Assembly (NCBI RefSeq): GCF_963966145.1
Contig: NC_091053.1
Location: 7,626,001-7,690,000, forward strand
DNA length: 64,000 nt
Origin: Tenebrio molitor
Taxonomy: Eukaryota; Arthropoda; Insecta; Coleoptera; Tenebrionidae
Direction: 5' to 3'
Part shown: piece by piece, positions 36,235-48,003 of the stretch
Layout: the number at the start of each line of letters is the position of its first letter
Position numbering within the stretch: position 1 is the first letter of the stretch
Made by a program: the position numbers and the translations under genes
Notes under the pieces: generated by a model
What the model was told of the DNA's origin: nothing
Database searches by the model: none
The model's input: the letters and a program-made list of their open reading frames with translations, nothing else

Positions 36235-37127
36235 TATGTTCTTCTACTTTGCTTATAAATCGCTAATGCCAAAACTTTGTCTTATATCGTAAATCGCCGC
36301 TCCCGAGATTAACGTTTCTGTGTTCGTATTTGTGATAAAACTGTTATTAGAAGAACAAAAGTATGATCAGCGAAAGCAAACTAATATTCTGTAGCTCCGG
36401 CATAAAATTATCAGAACTTTCTGTATTTCTGCTTACAATTTCAAAAAAACCATGAATTGTAATTTTTTCTAAAATTTTTTAGTGAAATGTCAGATGGAAC
36501 CTATTTGATTTTTCAATCATTACCTACTTACTTTTCAATTAATTATTGTTGAAATGAAGGTTTTGAATGTATTTTTTTTTTATTAAAATGTACGTACAAA
36601 AACATTGTGTATCCTCAGCCGTGAAGACATCAACTTAGTCATCTCGCTTTTGGTTCATAAAAACTATTCTGATATTATATTAGGTTACGAGTCTGTTCAT
36701 GTGATGGAAATATTTGTAATCGCAGTTCATTTTAGTGCTTTCTAAGAGCGCCTGATTTTTTATAGGAAAAACCTGTTGATAAAAGATTCACCATCTGCTT
36801 CTTTACATTCTTGAAAAAAATGATAGGTGTATGCATAAACCTAATTGATTTATTTTAAAGTAGTTAACATTCCTACTATTTGTAGCAACATAAACATGTC
36901 AAGTATTTATTGGTAGTAATAGTTAATGTAAGTGATGCCACTATTTAACTTTAGGGCGATTACTATGTTAAATGATAACTTTTAAGCAGGATTTATAGTT
37001 CCGTATACATACAGCATAACATAGTCACAAATCATAAACATAACGTAACTTTGAAAATTCAATTTATAGTTCACGATAAAACGTGATACGATTGTTGACT
37101 TTTTAAATGTCAAACTAATTATCAAAT

Positions 37128-37394
37128 ATGTTTTGTGAAGACGAGGTTTTAGAAGCTGCTGCCTGTGCTGTAGTCTTACACGAGATAGGTCGTAATAAAG
37201 AAAAAAGGAAGAAACCACGAAAGAAACGCGTTACAAAAACACGGATAAACAAGCTACTCCAAATCATTTCCTTCTTCACACTGTCCTCAAAGTCTTTGGA
37301 AGACTTATCGTACAGTGGCTTGAACCTTTTAACACACTGTACGATTAGAATTTACTTCAGATTTTCCACCTTCTCAATAATGTTTTTAAATTAA
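37128..37394 (+). pseudogene. N-terminal fragment, PIF/Harbinger-type protein, candidate
   Basis: The ATG opens MFCEDEVLEAAACAVVLHEI and then a strongly basic run, KRKKPRKKR. An acidic, alanine-rich start followed by a basic block is typical of the first part of Harbinger transposases or their MADF partner. After residue 42 the family resemblance is lost, so the element is probably internally deleted. It lies inside the TIR element at 36,986-39,092. Confidence 0.35.
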
Positions 37395-37814
37395 ATTAAT
37401 TGACAGCGTACCTACACCTAACCGTTTCTATGGAAAAAAAATTAAAATTCCGTAACTTTCATGATACATAACATAATAATTGAAATTGGCCAATTCATAT
37501 GTAAACGGATACGGACTTATGTTATGTTAACGGATCTATAAATAAGTACATTTGATTCAATAGGATTCAATTTTCATATGTTATGCTATACGCAGGGCCG
37601 AGCCGTGCCGGGGGTGCACAGCACCCAGGCGGCAACCTACTAGGGGCGGCAAAATAAAATAAGTAAAGCTAAAATTATTTATACTGGTGTACAAAACTTA
37701 CTGTTTGATTTATATTTTTTTTTCAACGGTGAAGGGCTCTTCTTTTTCTTTAAAGACAAGTGGGCAAGCATTCCAATAATTCATTTTACTTATACAATTT
37801 CGCTAATTCTAAAT

Positions 37815-38255
37815 TCAGAGCGTTGTAGGGGGTCACTTCAGTAGTAAAAATATGGAAATAAAAAAAAAGTCGAGAATCCCCCCACAAAGATACATTGGTC
37901 TGAAGGTGCACTCTTTGAAGTGCGTTTTCTTCAAATACAGGCTGAAAAGTTCAGTGTTTATTGTTATTTATGGAATGGATTGTGGAAAATAATAACGTAA
38001 AACAATTTTTGAAGAATAGCTTTACTTTGGAGTAAAAAAATCTTAAATGTTTGTAATTTTTCTTAAAAATGGAACGGCAACGTAGCTGGAATAGTATTTT
38101 GTCACTGTGGATATTCATATCCAGGCTGCTATATATTGAACAAAATTAAAGTGCTTATTTATCTTCTTCACGAAGAGCGAATTTTTTTTTCGAGCTCCAC
38201 TGGGTCCATCCCTACCACGCTCTGAATTCGGAATTCGCGAATTTTGAGACACCTG
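37815..38255. mobile_element. MITE, CAGGGTGTTT family, copy 2 (inside the hAT)
   Basis: The interior matches 14,814-15,211 (ctgaaggtgcactctttgaa and aatagctttactttggagta). The right end ttgagacacctg is kept; the left end is degraded, so its start is approximate. Confidence 0.7.
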
Positions 38256-38389
38256 TATATAATTTATTTTTATCTAAACTACTAGCAGTTGTACAGAATA
38301 CAGTGAGAAGAACGTACAAAAATTAAAATAACATTTTTCCCCAGCTTCAATTAAAAGTTACAGGGTGTTGAAGTTAGAAATTTTGAACC

Positions 38390-38710
38390 AAAAATGTTTT
38401 TGAAAAAAATTTTTTTTTTTGTTCGACACTCAGAATTTGAGAATTTTCTCCTATGTGAACGGATTTTGATAAATTTGACAACCTGTCAAAACGAAACGTC
38501 AAGCTAATTTTAAAGATTTTCAGCGATCTGGAGCCTTTGGGGGGGCTCGTCGAACAAAAAAACGTTGTATTCAACTCGTTCTTGTGTAATTTGGCCTTTT
38601 TTTGGCACTCGTGGACCTTTAAAACTCTCGTTTCACTCGAGTTTTAAACTGGCCCACTCATGCCAAAAAAAGCCCAAATTACACACGAACTCGTTAAATA
38701 AACTACTATT
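38390..38710 (-). mobile_element. MITE, family ACGAGTTCGTGTGTAAT, copy 2 (inside the hAT)
   Basis: It matches 34,822-35,130 on the opposite strand, from tcgacactcagaatttgag to gaactcgttaaataaacta, including the hairpin. Confidence 0.75.
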
Positions 38711-39185
38711 TGTTCTAATTATATTAAACGGAGTATTCATTCAATTGCGATAACATTCACTAATTAAATTATTTTGTTTTAGTTCATTTGCTTTTTTAAA
38801 AACCTAAATTTAAAATTTTTGTTACACGATTTTTAATTAAATCTTAGTCATGTGCTCGTAAATGGCAATAAAAAAAATCAAAATTTGGAAAAACAACAAA
38901 AAAGCGTTAGGAAAATGTTTGTATTATTTTTTTTTCGTTCCTCCAACTCTACTTTATACGATTACAAGCAGTTGGTGCGGTCGTTTTGATACACCCTGTA
39001 TAGGGGCGGCAAATTATTTCTTGCACCCGGGCGGCAGATACCCTTGGCTCGGCCCTGGCTATACGTACAAGTTACGGAACTATAAATCGGCCTTAATATA
39101 TTTTGTGTGAATATTTCAGTGTTTTTCTTTGTGTCGACGACGGAATCCCTTAATTTCAATGAATATTTCTATATACATATATGTA

Positions 39186-39432
39186 CTATTCCGGACACGG
39201 AATCTTGGCCAACATTTTTTTAAACATTTCTAAAAAAATGATGTAAACCAGTCATTAGTGTCATTAATAAATGACAATTATTAAAAATCACTTTGAAGTT
39301 TTTCTTGTGACATCAAAAAAGCAGGGAAATGGCATTATCGAGTCAAAAGTTGGGTTATATTCAATAAAGGCCAGTTCACACATATTTGTCAGTTAAATGT
39401 CAGTCGTGGCTAAGATTCCGTGTCCGGAATAG
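39186..39432. mobile_element. MITE, family CTATTCCGGACACGG, copy 1
   Basis: The ends ctattccggacacggaatct and agattccgtgtccggaatag are perfect inverted repeats, TA-flanked. A near-identical copy lies at 49,665-49,909. Confidence 0.9.
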
Positions 39433-39692
39433 TACCCCTCGCACCCCACCCATACATAATTTCTGCAGTTTTCTTTATTATTTTTTGATAATTTCCTCAA
39501 CAGTTCGGCGCGACAAATACAGATGGCGCAGAAACTCACGGACGCCAAGATGTTAGACAGTGAGCAATCTATTCACCTCTCTTTATCTATGATTGTGGTT
39601 GTCCTCGTCTGACTGTGTTGCTCTGCTGGCTCTGCTGTGTTGTAAGTGAACGCTGCTGTGTAATCGCTAAAATTTTTATCTATAACAAAAAA

Positions 39693-40164
39693 ATGGAAGA
39701 TAAGACATATGGGATAAAAACACACCTTGTTGAGGAATTTAAACAGTTTAAAATTAGTAGACACAAAAGAGAGATGGCTTTTCTAGGCAACTGCACTTTA
39801 TTAATAAACGCAATCCCTATGAGATCCAGTGTAAGGGCAGCAAATGGTGTGATCTCCATTAATCCATTCCCGTTAATAGCAGGTGGCCTCGTAGGATTTC
39901 CGATTCCTCCACAACACCTAAATTTGGAGGTCCATTGCTGTGTTCCAATTACACTACATTCAGCGCTACAGATCTTCTTGATTTTCGACGCGGACGAGCA
40001 AAAGATGGAATTTATTGCGCACCTTAATTTGTAAGTTAAAAAAACGGTAATTGTTCACTTTATATTGGTTGTTTTGTTCTTGCAGAGCTGAACACGGTAC
40101 TTCGAGTTCGGATGAAACTGATAAAAGTGCTTCTTCAAACTCCAACCACAGACTCAGGTTTTGA
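39693..40164 (+). CDS. Small two-exon gene, unknown function, 138 residues
   Basis: Exon 1 is 39693-40030, a 55-bp intron with GTAAGT...TTGCAG follows, and exon 2 is 40086-40164. The frame passes the junction intact. The protein starts MEDKTYGIKTHLVEEFKQFK, has a hydrophobic, Pro/Gly-rich middle (INPFPLIAGGLVGFPIPP) and ends with a Ser/Asp-rich tail (GTSSSDETDKSASS). An AATAAA lies 27 bases after the stop. There is no signal peptide or known motif. The plus-strand frame is open upstream to 39,615, but only through a non-standard start; the ATG at 39,693 follows an A-rich context. Complete gene structure argues for a real, expressed gene, but a domain fragment of a transposon is possible. Confidence 0.6.
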
Positions 40165-40190
40165 GAATGTACCGTAAAACAAAAGTTTCT

Positions 40191-40196
40191 AATAAA
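40191..40196 (+). terminator. Polyadenylation signal of the small gene
   Basis: AATAAA lies 27 bases after the stop codon at 40,162-40,164. Confidence 0.55.
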
Positions 40197-40927
40197 AAAA
40201 TTTTGTAATATGGAAATTGAGTTTTGATGAAGTGATGTTTTCCCAATCTTCAAGAAGAGCATAAATCTTTTTGTTAACAATTATGGTATGTAATAAAAAA
40301 AGATTTTCGCGAATTTTAAGTGCTATTGGGGCAATAGAAAAACAAGACAATATCTTTGAAAAAATGTTAATTTTAAAATATACCTTTAAAACGGGGGTGT
40401 TTTCACGATTTTTTCTGCTTTTCAGTTTACCCTTGAAAATGGGGGTGTTTTACCTTAAAATTGTTGAGTGTCCTGAACTTACTACTATATACAGTGCGTC
40501 TCAATATTATAAAAACACTAAAGTCATGTTTTTTTAAACGGAAGCTACCGTTTGATTTTATTTTTGAATTATATGCTAAATTATGAATCAAATTTATACT
40601 TATCTGCCATCGTTTTTGATCAGTGGCGCTTTTTTTACCAGAATTTCATTGCCCCCTGCAATTCGAAAATTCGTACCTTCCAAATCGTTGCACATAAATT
40701 AAAATGATTGACGCTGTTTGATTTCTGAATGTTTGCCGCATCTGCTGAGTGTTTACTCAACAACCTGCTCAGTCGCATATGCCTACTGCAATTTTTTAAA
40801 CATAACGAAGTACAAATGTCAAAAACTCATTTTTTTCAAATGGCACCCCGTATTTATTATTGCACTGGTCGAAAGCTTTTTTGACAAGCTTTTGAACAAT
40901 ATAAGGTTTGTATGGTCCAAATTTTAG

Positions 40928-41088
40928 CTGCGAGTTTGCGTACTTTCAAGGAAATTAAAAATGATAGACGTTGGCTAGTATAGCCAATAGATACCATTAA
41001 ATTCTCTATATTTAGTAAAATTTTATATTTTCAAACCTAAATCAACAGGTCGTGGTTCTTTAATTAAAAAACAGACTATAGGTACTGT
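40928..41088 (+). repeat. Dispersed repeat, partner of 15,718-15,869
   Basis: Both carry gcgagtttgcgtactttcaa and aacctaaatcaacaggtcgt in the same orientation, ending in an acagact block that is also the arm of the fold-back element at 15,217-16,054. This is therefore probably a half of that element. Confidence 0.7.
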
Positions 41089-41090
41089 TA

Positions 41091-41235
41091 CGACCCAAAA
41101 GAGCCGCCCACAAGCGTACAAGAGTTGTTGGCGGGTGTTGCGGCAGTCTGGCGGAGCTCAGCTGGAGATGGGGCTCGCCTCCTCCCTGGCTGTTGCCCGG
41201 GGGTTCCGCGAGATGCTGATGGATTTTGGGAGGAA
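41091..41235. other. GC-rich island, possible LTR fragment
   Basis: The composition changes sharply to GC-rich (ggcggtgttgcggcagtctg type sequence), starting tgttacgacccaaaagagcc, which looks like the start of an insect retrotransposon LTR. No CA end, duplication or primer site could be found. The minus-strand frame here is rich in Pro and Gly and is likely an effect of composition. Confidence 0.25.
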
Positions 41236-43370
41236 TCGAAGAAATGTAGAAACGGTTGACGAAAATCCTTGAAATAGAATATCTCAAATTCCACAAGTGT
41301 TTCACTTGTTTTTTGCCAACCATCATAAAATTCCCCAGAATTTTAAAAATGCTTACTTTTCATTTAAAAATGACTCAAAAGGTACAAAGTATAAAAAATT
41401 GCAAAGCGAACACTAACACGAGTACGAACAATTTTTCTGTCATGCTTTTACTAACTGTAATTCGTTATTGAATAATAGGAGAATTATATAGAGAATATAA
41501 CAATAAACTGTTTGATGTGTACGCATTAAAATAATAGATGAATGCGTTTATTTAATTTAATCATTTTGTCCACAGTATGCGCTATTGATTTACATACGAA
41601 GTATCCTTTGCTCGTCACTGCATAAATTTGCAATTATAGGATTAAACATTAATTGTAAATAATTGTATTGTGCAAAACAGCTATGTTTGTATCGACAAAT
41701 GTACAGGCAAACTCTGAAAATTCAACAATTACATTTTTGGATTTTTTGACAATTATCAATATATAATTTTATTTTTAAGACCAACAACATTAGATCTCTA
41801 AGAATGTCAACCCAACAAATCCTTTGTTTACAATTTGATTTAACAATTCAAACCAAAAAAATATTGTTCATTATAAGAACACAGAGCAAGAATACAAGAG
41901 CTACAGGCAGATGTCTATTCTAAATTAGAACTGCAAATTTAATACATTTTATAAAAGAAGTTTATGTGAGAAAACAGAAACAAATAAATAGAAAAAAAAG
42001 ATAATATTCTTGATGATTCATAACTATTTTCAAAAATTAAAAAAAAAAAACATATTAAAAGTGTACTCACAGCTTTTCTCAGAATACAAGAGTCACCCGA
42101 TAATTATGAGTTCTGGTCTTCCATTTGATATAGATTTCACAAGAATTCTTTTTCTCAAATCCTGTTGTTTTTAATTATAGTAATTTTATATTAGCAAATT
42201 GCAGAAGAATGATTGATCAATTATGGAGGTAAATTATTCCCTGTATTGTCGTCTGCATCGAACAAAATTTATATTATGTATTTATTGAAGAAATAGTTTC
42301 AACATTTGGTCCATTGTGCAAAGTTACCTTTAAGAAAGCGCGTGTGATTGATTAGCTTAAAATCGTTTTAATATGAAACCTACTAAGATTTGGACATGTT
42401 TTTATTGCAGAATCACGAATCAGTTTCAGAATAAATATTCGAATTTGCAGTTAAAGCTGACGCTCGAATTCTGGGATACCTCTATAAATAGAACAGCGAA
42501 ACACAATCTCTGCATAAAAGGCGTTACATACTCTTATACAGGGTGTTAGGGAATGGTCTCCCAAGAATTTTAGGGTGTTAGTGAGGGAAAATGTGGTCGA
42601 AAACCATAATATCATTTTTTGCCTTTATGTCAGATTTTAGCGAGTACCTACTGCCACAATGACGTTTCGGTTCCCTTGGATAATATCCCATCAAAAACAG
42701 GACTGTATCTTTTATTGTCAAAATTAATAATTTATTCAAAATATTTATCTACATTCACAACCTTCAGGTAAGTCCCCTTTTATTCCTGTAAGCAACTGAA
42801 ATTATTTCTGCAGCATCATTTTTTGATGCCACATCTCGATCAACCTCTAAAGGCATTTGAAATCGAGCACTGACGACCAACTAATAAAATTCGTTAATTT
42901 CTGTGTAACAATATGCCAAAATCACAACTTGTTAAACACCATATTTATGGAGATTGTCTCAATTATTGCTCAACTGTTTGCGTGACATCTGTTATTACCT
43001 CGTCGTACATTTAATTAATGTCATATTAAAACGTTTACTCCAATTATACTAAGATTCTATAGAATGTTGAGTTATTCAATTAATTATTCTTTATTTTAAA
43101 TTGTTTCGACATTTTTAACAAACAAAAATTAAGTAAGACCAATACAAGAATATCTGCCCTTTATTTTAAATGAAAATTTTAATATTTTCCACTGTATCAT
43201 AAGAATTCGAGGGTGTTTATTCTCCCGTTGAAAATTTTCTTCGTGACTGCTCAACCCACATTCATGTGCCGTGAAATTTATAAAACCCAGTCGCTGAAGA
43301 CCTCGTGGTTAAGTGTTACTGATATTATTACATAAGCAAATTAAATAAAGCAGTAATTTACGAAGAAACT
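41236..43370. other. Intergenic, no gene recognised
   Basis: AT-rich sequence without a supported exon. A single tacagggtgttaggga end occurs at 42,538, with no partner found. Confidence 0.4.
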
Positions 43371-43377
43371 AATTGTA

Positions 43378-43770
43378 CAGTTAATTTCAAAATTATAGAG
43401 TACACCTAATTTTCTACAGTGTAAAATGCACTTACATTTTTTGTCAAAGATCAATGTCAATTTTGACAAACAAAATGCCTAATCTAACCGGATACACGAA
43501 AGTGGTCATTCTTTCCAAATTAGAAAAAGGGCGGTCGATCCGGAGGGTAGCCCAATATTATAACATCACGAAGAGCACCGTGTAGAGAGGATAAAACAAA
43601 CAATATTATGGTGTCCTAAAATATCAGGGACATTTATGTGGTCAAACTTACCTAACCTATATAAAAATATGATGTCCACATTTCAAAAAGGCATCTTCAC
43701 ATCTGGAAAAAACTGTAATAAATCGGCTTCTTGATTTTTGAGGTGTACTCGATAATTTTGAAATTAACTG
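43378..43770. mobile_element. Tc1-like deletion derivative, 393 bp
   Basis: The ends cagttaatttcaaaattata and ataattttgaaattaactg are inverted, extending to about 32 bp (gtacacct / aggtgtac), and TA-flanked. It still holds the start of a transposase (43,475-43,585). Confidence 0.85.
43475..43585 (+). pseudogene. Tc1-type transposase, N-terminal helix-turn-helix only
   Basis: The ATG opens a 36-codon frame ending at TAG. The part KGRSIRRVAQYYNITKSTV is the classical first DNA-binding helix-turn-helix of Tc1/Tc3 transposases. The second HTH and the DDE catalytic domain are missing. It lies between two inverted ends, so the coding interior was lost by internal deletion. Confidence 0.8.
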
Positions 43771-44679
43771 TACGTTCCAGTGAAAGTCGGATAATTTACT
43801 TGAATATACCTATCATGAACACGAATTTATTTTTATTCTCTAATGTCATATAAATTAAAAACACTAATTGTCTAATGAGTATATAATACATCTGAAATCA
43901 GTATAATTATGTCTTCATAATATACAGGTTGTGGATGAATTTACTTATTCGCAGTGGTGTGGTGCGCCGGAGACGAGGACTGAAGAAAGTAAATGAACAG
44001 ATAAATCAAAAATGTCTGGAGCGATGTTGTAAACCATGTACAAAAAACACGTTCGCAAGATCACGCAAAGCAGCTTAAGAAATACACTGCAGTTATAATT
44101 CCAGAAAAAATTAATATCATCAATTTGACTGGGAGTGATAAGCAAAAAAAAATGTCGCGACTTGACATCGTCTCAGTTTTATAAAACGTTATCCAACAGA
44201 TGAATAAGGATATGTCTTCAAAACAAAGTTTTTTTTTTGTCTAGATTTCTTCTATAAAATGATTTCCTATAAATAACTATAATTTCAAACTTGATAAACA
44301 GATTGTAAACAGAATAAGTGATCGTGAGTCTTCAGAGAAACATACATCATTGGAAACTACTTAGAGAGTACAATCGATATTTCAAGAACAATTGATCAAT
44401 CTCACGAATTATCGATAAATAAAGAGAAGAGATGTGATTTCTCGTTTCAGTCTTATATCTCAAATTGGAGTAAGTTCTAGAAGAAATAAACTTTTTGCAA
44501 CGAAAAACTACATTTTAATGGAAAAAGAAAAAGAAGTTGGCATCGAAAAGTAACACTGGATGAGATGCAATAGGCGTCACCTGACCGTGTATAAAAACCA
44601 AGTTGGACCATCTTGATAGCCTTATTCGTGGTAATCATCTAGTCTGGGGTCACAAATAACAGTTATTTACTGTATAAGT

Positions 44680-44777
44680 GTTTTAGGTAGCAATTTATTC
44701 ACGCAAAAATATTTAAATGCGAGAGCTTGCGAGAGCGTTTAATTTTCTTAAGTGAATAAAATGCATCTAAAACACGC
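44680..44777. repeat. Palindrome, about 98 bp
   Basis: gtgttttaggtagcaattta is mirrored by gaataaaatgcatctaaaac; the centre is gcgagagcttgcgagagcg. Confidence 0.6.
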
Positions 44778-44787
44778 ATGCAATACA

Positions 44788-45001
44788 ACGATTTATCCAC
44801 AATCACAATCATTTAGAATCAGAATCGCCGAAATTTTATCTAATGTCATCCAAAATTAATTTGACATTTCACTCTGACAGCGGCTGTCACCTCAAAAATC
44901 ATTGAAATTTCATTTTGAGTGTTTTATGACTTATAGACCACATTAAAGGTTGCCAAGCAATTGAATTATGACCTTATAATATAGTGATTGTGGATAAAGT
45001 T
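44788..45001. mobile_element. MITE, about 214 bp
   Basis: cgatttatccacaatcacaa is mirrored by gtgattgtggataaag. The flank is not clearly a TA pair. Confidence 0.5.
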
Positions 45002-45164
45002 TTGTTAAGATTTTCTACTTCATCGAAATGGCATTTGGAAACTGCAGAAATCAAGAATAAAGAAGTGAGAAAATGGACAGAACTGGAATTTTTAAAATTT
45101 GTGGAAATTTTATGAATCCTTTTATTTTAAATATTTATTCATTTATTTATCTTAACCGTTTATA

Positions 45165-46066
45165 CAGTGAGCGGCAAAAGTATGGAATAAATTCATTAAA
45201 AATTAAACAAATTTTTTTTTTAATCTTTGGTCAATTTTAGTTTATAAAAATATATACATATTTTAATATAAAATAAAATTCCAAGCAGTCATTTGTTTTC
45301 GAGTTATGACGTCATCCATAGTTTTTTTAAATGGAAACCCCCTATTTTTTTTCTCGATTCTGATAGCCCTTTTAATTGTCTAAACACCAGTATAAAAATT
45401 TTGTTATCTTACATAAGGAAATTTTTGAGAAAAAAAAATAAAGTTGGAAAAAATACATTTTATAACTAACAAAAACAAGTCAAAAACTGTCTTACTAAGT
45501 ACTTAAAATTATGGAATTAAATGTTCGAATGGCCATCCCCCAGCTTGTTGACAATAAGCAAGTTTATGAAGAAATTCCCCCTGTTTCTGTTTTATCTATC
45601 GCATCCAATCAAAATTAAAATTTCTATACGTTGTGTTTCTGTTAAATGAGTCATTTTCGAAAACGTTTTGTAAAACTAATAACACATACGAATGAAATTG
45701 ACAGTAACATTTGACTGTTTGATTTACCTACTTGATTTTTTGACTTGTTTTTGTTCGTAATAAAATTTATTTTTTCCAACTTTATTTTTTTTCTCAAAAA
45801 TTTCCTTATGTAAGGTAACAAAATTTTTATACTGTCATTTATTTACACAATCAAAAGGGCTATCAGAAGCAAGAAAAAAAATAGGGGGTTTCCATTTAAA
45901 AAAAACTATCGATGACGTCATAACTCGAAACAAATGACTGCTTGGAATTTTATTTTGTACTAAAATATGTATCTTTATAAACTAAAATCGATCTGTCCAA
46001 AGATTTTTTTGAAAAAAATTTTATTTAATTTTTAATAAATTTATTCCATACTTTTGCCGCTCACTG
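45165..46066. mobile_element. Tc1-like fold-back element, 902 bp, about 320-bp inverted ends
   Basis: It begins cagtgagcggcaaaagtatg and ends catacttttgccgctcactg, flanked by TA. Ends of the CAGTG...GGCAAAAGTAT type are characteristic of Tc1-like elements. Arms run to about 45,480 and 45,745 on the two sides. No transposase. It ends 17 bp before the duplicated segment at 46,083. Confidence 0.85.
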
Positions 46067-46082
46067 TATTTCATGTTATGTG

Positions 46083-47175
46083 AAATAAGTTTTTCCAAGT
46101 TAAAATTTATGAAAAGCGGCAAAAATTTTAACCATAACTGAGAAATCATAAATTGAGTAACCTAGCTTTGGTGAATTCGTTTTCAAATGAAAATCAACTT
46201 GCAAGAGTTTATAAGTTATGTTATAATAACGTATCAAGGTTATTGATAAATTGCCGAAAATGAAAAAGCTAGAACCGTAATTTTAATTCAACTTACTTTC
46301 TTTTGTTTAGATTTGAACTCAATAAAATATAATGTTTTGTTGTTTTCTTTTTGTGAAATTATTATTGTTATTTATTCAATATTCATGTTTCTTTTCAACG
46401 AATTGTGATTATTTTTACAATGGACGATATAATTTCATTTCTAAAGTTGATTTGTGTATTTTGCTAAAACTAAAATTTGTAATTTTAATGTTAACATTAA
46501 ACATTAGGAAATATTAAGCAAAAGAACAGAGTTCCTAAAAAGCTTTCATCGTTATGCACTAGAGAAACAATTAAGCTAAACTTCAAAAATTTTTAGTTAT
46601 TTTTGTACCTTTTTTTAATTTATAGCTTACGTTAGTTTGACCATTCATGCTTTAGTTGTTGAATGTTTAAAATGGTGGAATTTAAAAAATATATCTTCAG
46701 AAATGTATACTAAGATCTACAACACTTACTTTACTTTAAATCGCACTAAGTAGTCACCAACACATTAAAGACTGCAGTTAGTATCATATCCTTTCTCATG
46801 CGATCTATGAAGTTCACTGGCGATGCACTGTCTAGCACCGTAAAAATAAACAATTTTGGCTTAATGAAAATTTAATTATGGGCGTAGGCTGTCTGTAGGG
46901 CAAATTTAATTAATGCTATTACATTGTGGGTAAAAAATTAAATACTAGAGTCTTTGAAGCGCTTTTTCTCGTACTTAATAGTTAATTAGGGCATCCCTTT
47001 GACACAATGCAGCATCATACTTTTCCCAATTTTCTAAATAAATATTTTATCAAACGTAGCTATCCCTGCCCTTTAATTTTTAGGGGTGTGATCCTGTTCG
47101 ACTCGTTAACGTGTATTTATTATTTACTAAAATAATTCCGTCTTAAATTGATTTGAGCATATAATGATGATATAA
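46083..47175. repeat. Duplicated segment, copy 1 (decayed)
   Basis: Aligns with 58,798-59,617 in the same orientation, with extra sequence in copy 1 around 46,400-46,600. Copy 1 contains the counterpart of the signal-peptide-like exon at 59,181-59,289 on the minus strand (about 46,740-46,838), but its acceptor AG reads GG and the frame has a TAG at 46,746-46,748. Confidence 0.75.
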
Positions 47176-47187
47176 TGGTTATTTGTA

Positions 47188-47290
47188 TTTGTATCACTAG
47201 GCCAGAAACGGCACGTTTGCCAGTGCGAGTAAATTTGCGGGCCGAGACGGATAGCCGAGGCAAAACTGTTTCTGGACGTGTGATACACAA
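47188..47290. repeat. Palindrome with GC-rich loop, about 103 bp
   Basis: tttgtatcactaggccagaa is mirrored by tttctggacgtgtgatacac. The loop carries gggccgagacggatagccga. Confidence 0.6.
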
Positions 47291-48003
47291 AATTTTTTGT
47301 GCCGACTTCTGCAGATATTTGTTAAATAAAAGTTAAAGCACTTGTTTTAATAATTGGCATTAGGAACTTTTTTATGTTGGCAACACTGAAACATTTAAAT
47401 TAAAAATCAACATCGCTCTTGTTTCCTGACATTTATTAAATTTAATTAACCTGTTTCTTTTTTTTGACATTTACCTGAAACATTTGGTATAATGAATACA
47501 TAGTCAAGAAGTCGCTCAAAACGTAATTTTCGTTAATTAATTTTTTTATTGCAGAATTCTTTGAGGAAAACTTCGAGAGCAAGGAAAATGATACACAGAT
47601 TCTCAAAAACGTTAACCGTCACATTTATTTTTGTAAACAACTAAACAAAACTACATTCTCTCTATGGCTACTCAATACTCGAATCTAGACTACTAAATTG
47701 TCTCCCTGTAACACGCGCAAAACACTTATTTTAACAAATTTTAGTTAAATATTACTTCTTTGAGGTTTGTCCGATATTGTGAATAGAAAAACAATTTTAG
47801 CGAGCCATGCACAGAATTAAAATTGACGCCTGACAGAATCCTGGTAGCACATGCCAACCGAAAACGATGACAACTCAAAATCCCTACTTTTAGCCGGACT
47901 AGGCCGGCAATAGAACGATTTCGAGCGGAAAAAAACCATACTTACAGTTATATTATAAAAATATCCGCTGTTAAATCGTTTCCTGCTTAAAACAATGTAC
48001 CTA

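Larger units (their letters stand above)
37593..39057. mobile_element. Non-autonomous hAT element, 1,465 bp, with 8-bp duplication
   Basis: The left end cagggccgagccgtgccggg and right end ccttggctcggccctg are inverted, of the hAT type. The flanks are a perfect 8-bp direct repeat, GCTATACG, at 37,585-37,592 and 39,058-39,065, the hallmark of hAT insertion. There is no transposase. Inside are at least two other MITEs (37,815-38,255 and 38,390-38,710) and TA-type ends acagggtgttg / acaccctgta at about 38,361 and 38,990. Confidence 0.85.
36986..39092. mobile_element. TIR element (PIF/Harbinger-like candidate) with a hAT nested inside
   Basis: The left end gcaggatttatagttccgta and right end tacggaactataaatcggcc are inverted for about 17-40 bp (continuing with a shared agcataacata block), and TTAA flanks both ends (36,982-36,985 and 39,093-39,096). 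A TAA/TTA or TTAA duplication fits PIF/Harbinger or piggyBac. The frame at 37,128 supports the former weakly. Without the inserted hAT the host element would be about 640 bp. Confidence 0.7.

Noticed and set aside
40031..40085. Intron of the small gene derived from the MITE at 20,955
   Set aside because: It shares the 17-mer ggtaattgttcacttta with the MITE end, but one such match is expected by chance in an AT-rich 64-kb self-comparison, and nothing else aligns.
41060..41326. Pro/Gly-rich minus-strand frames
   Set aside because: Two overlapping frames in a GC-rich island; product composition follows base composition.
46332..46517. Hydrophobic plus-strand frame
   Set aside because: Lies in the duplicated segment in a part that copy 2 does not keep open; AT-rich codons only.
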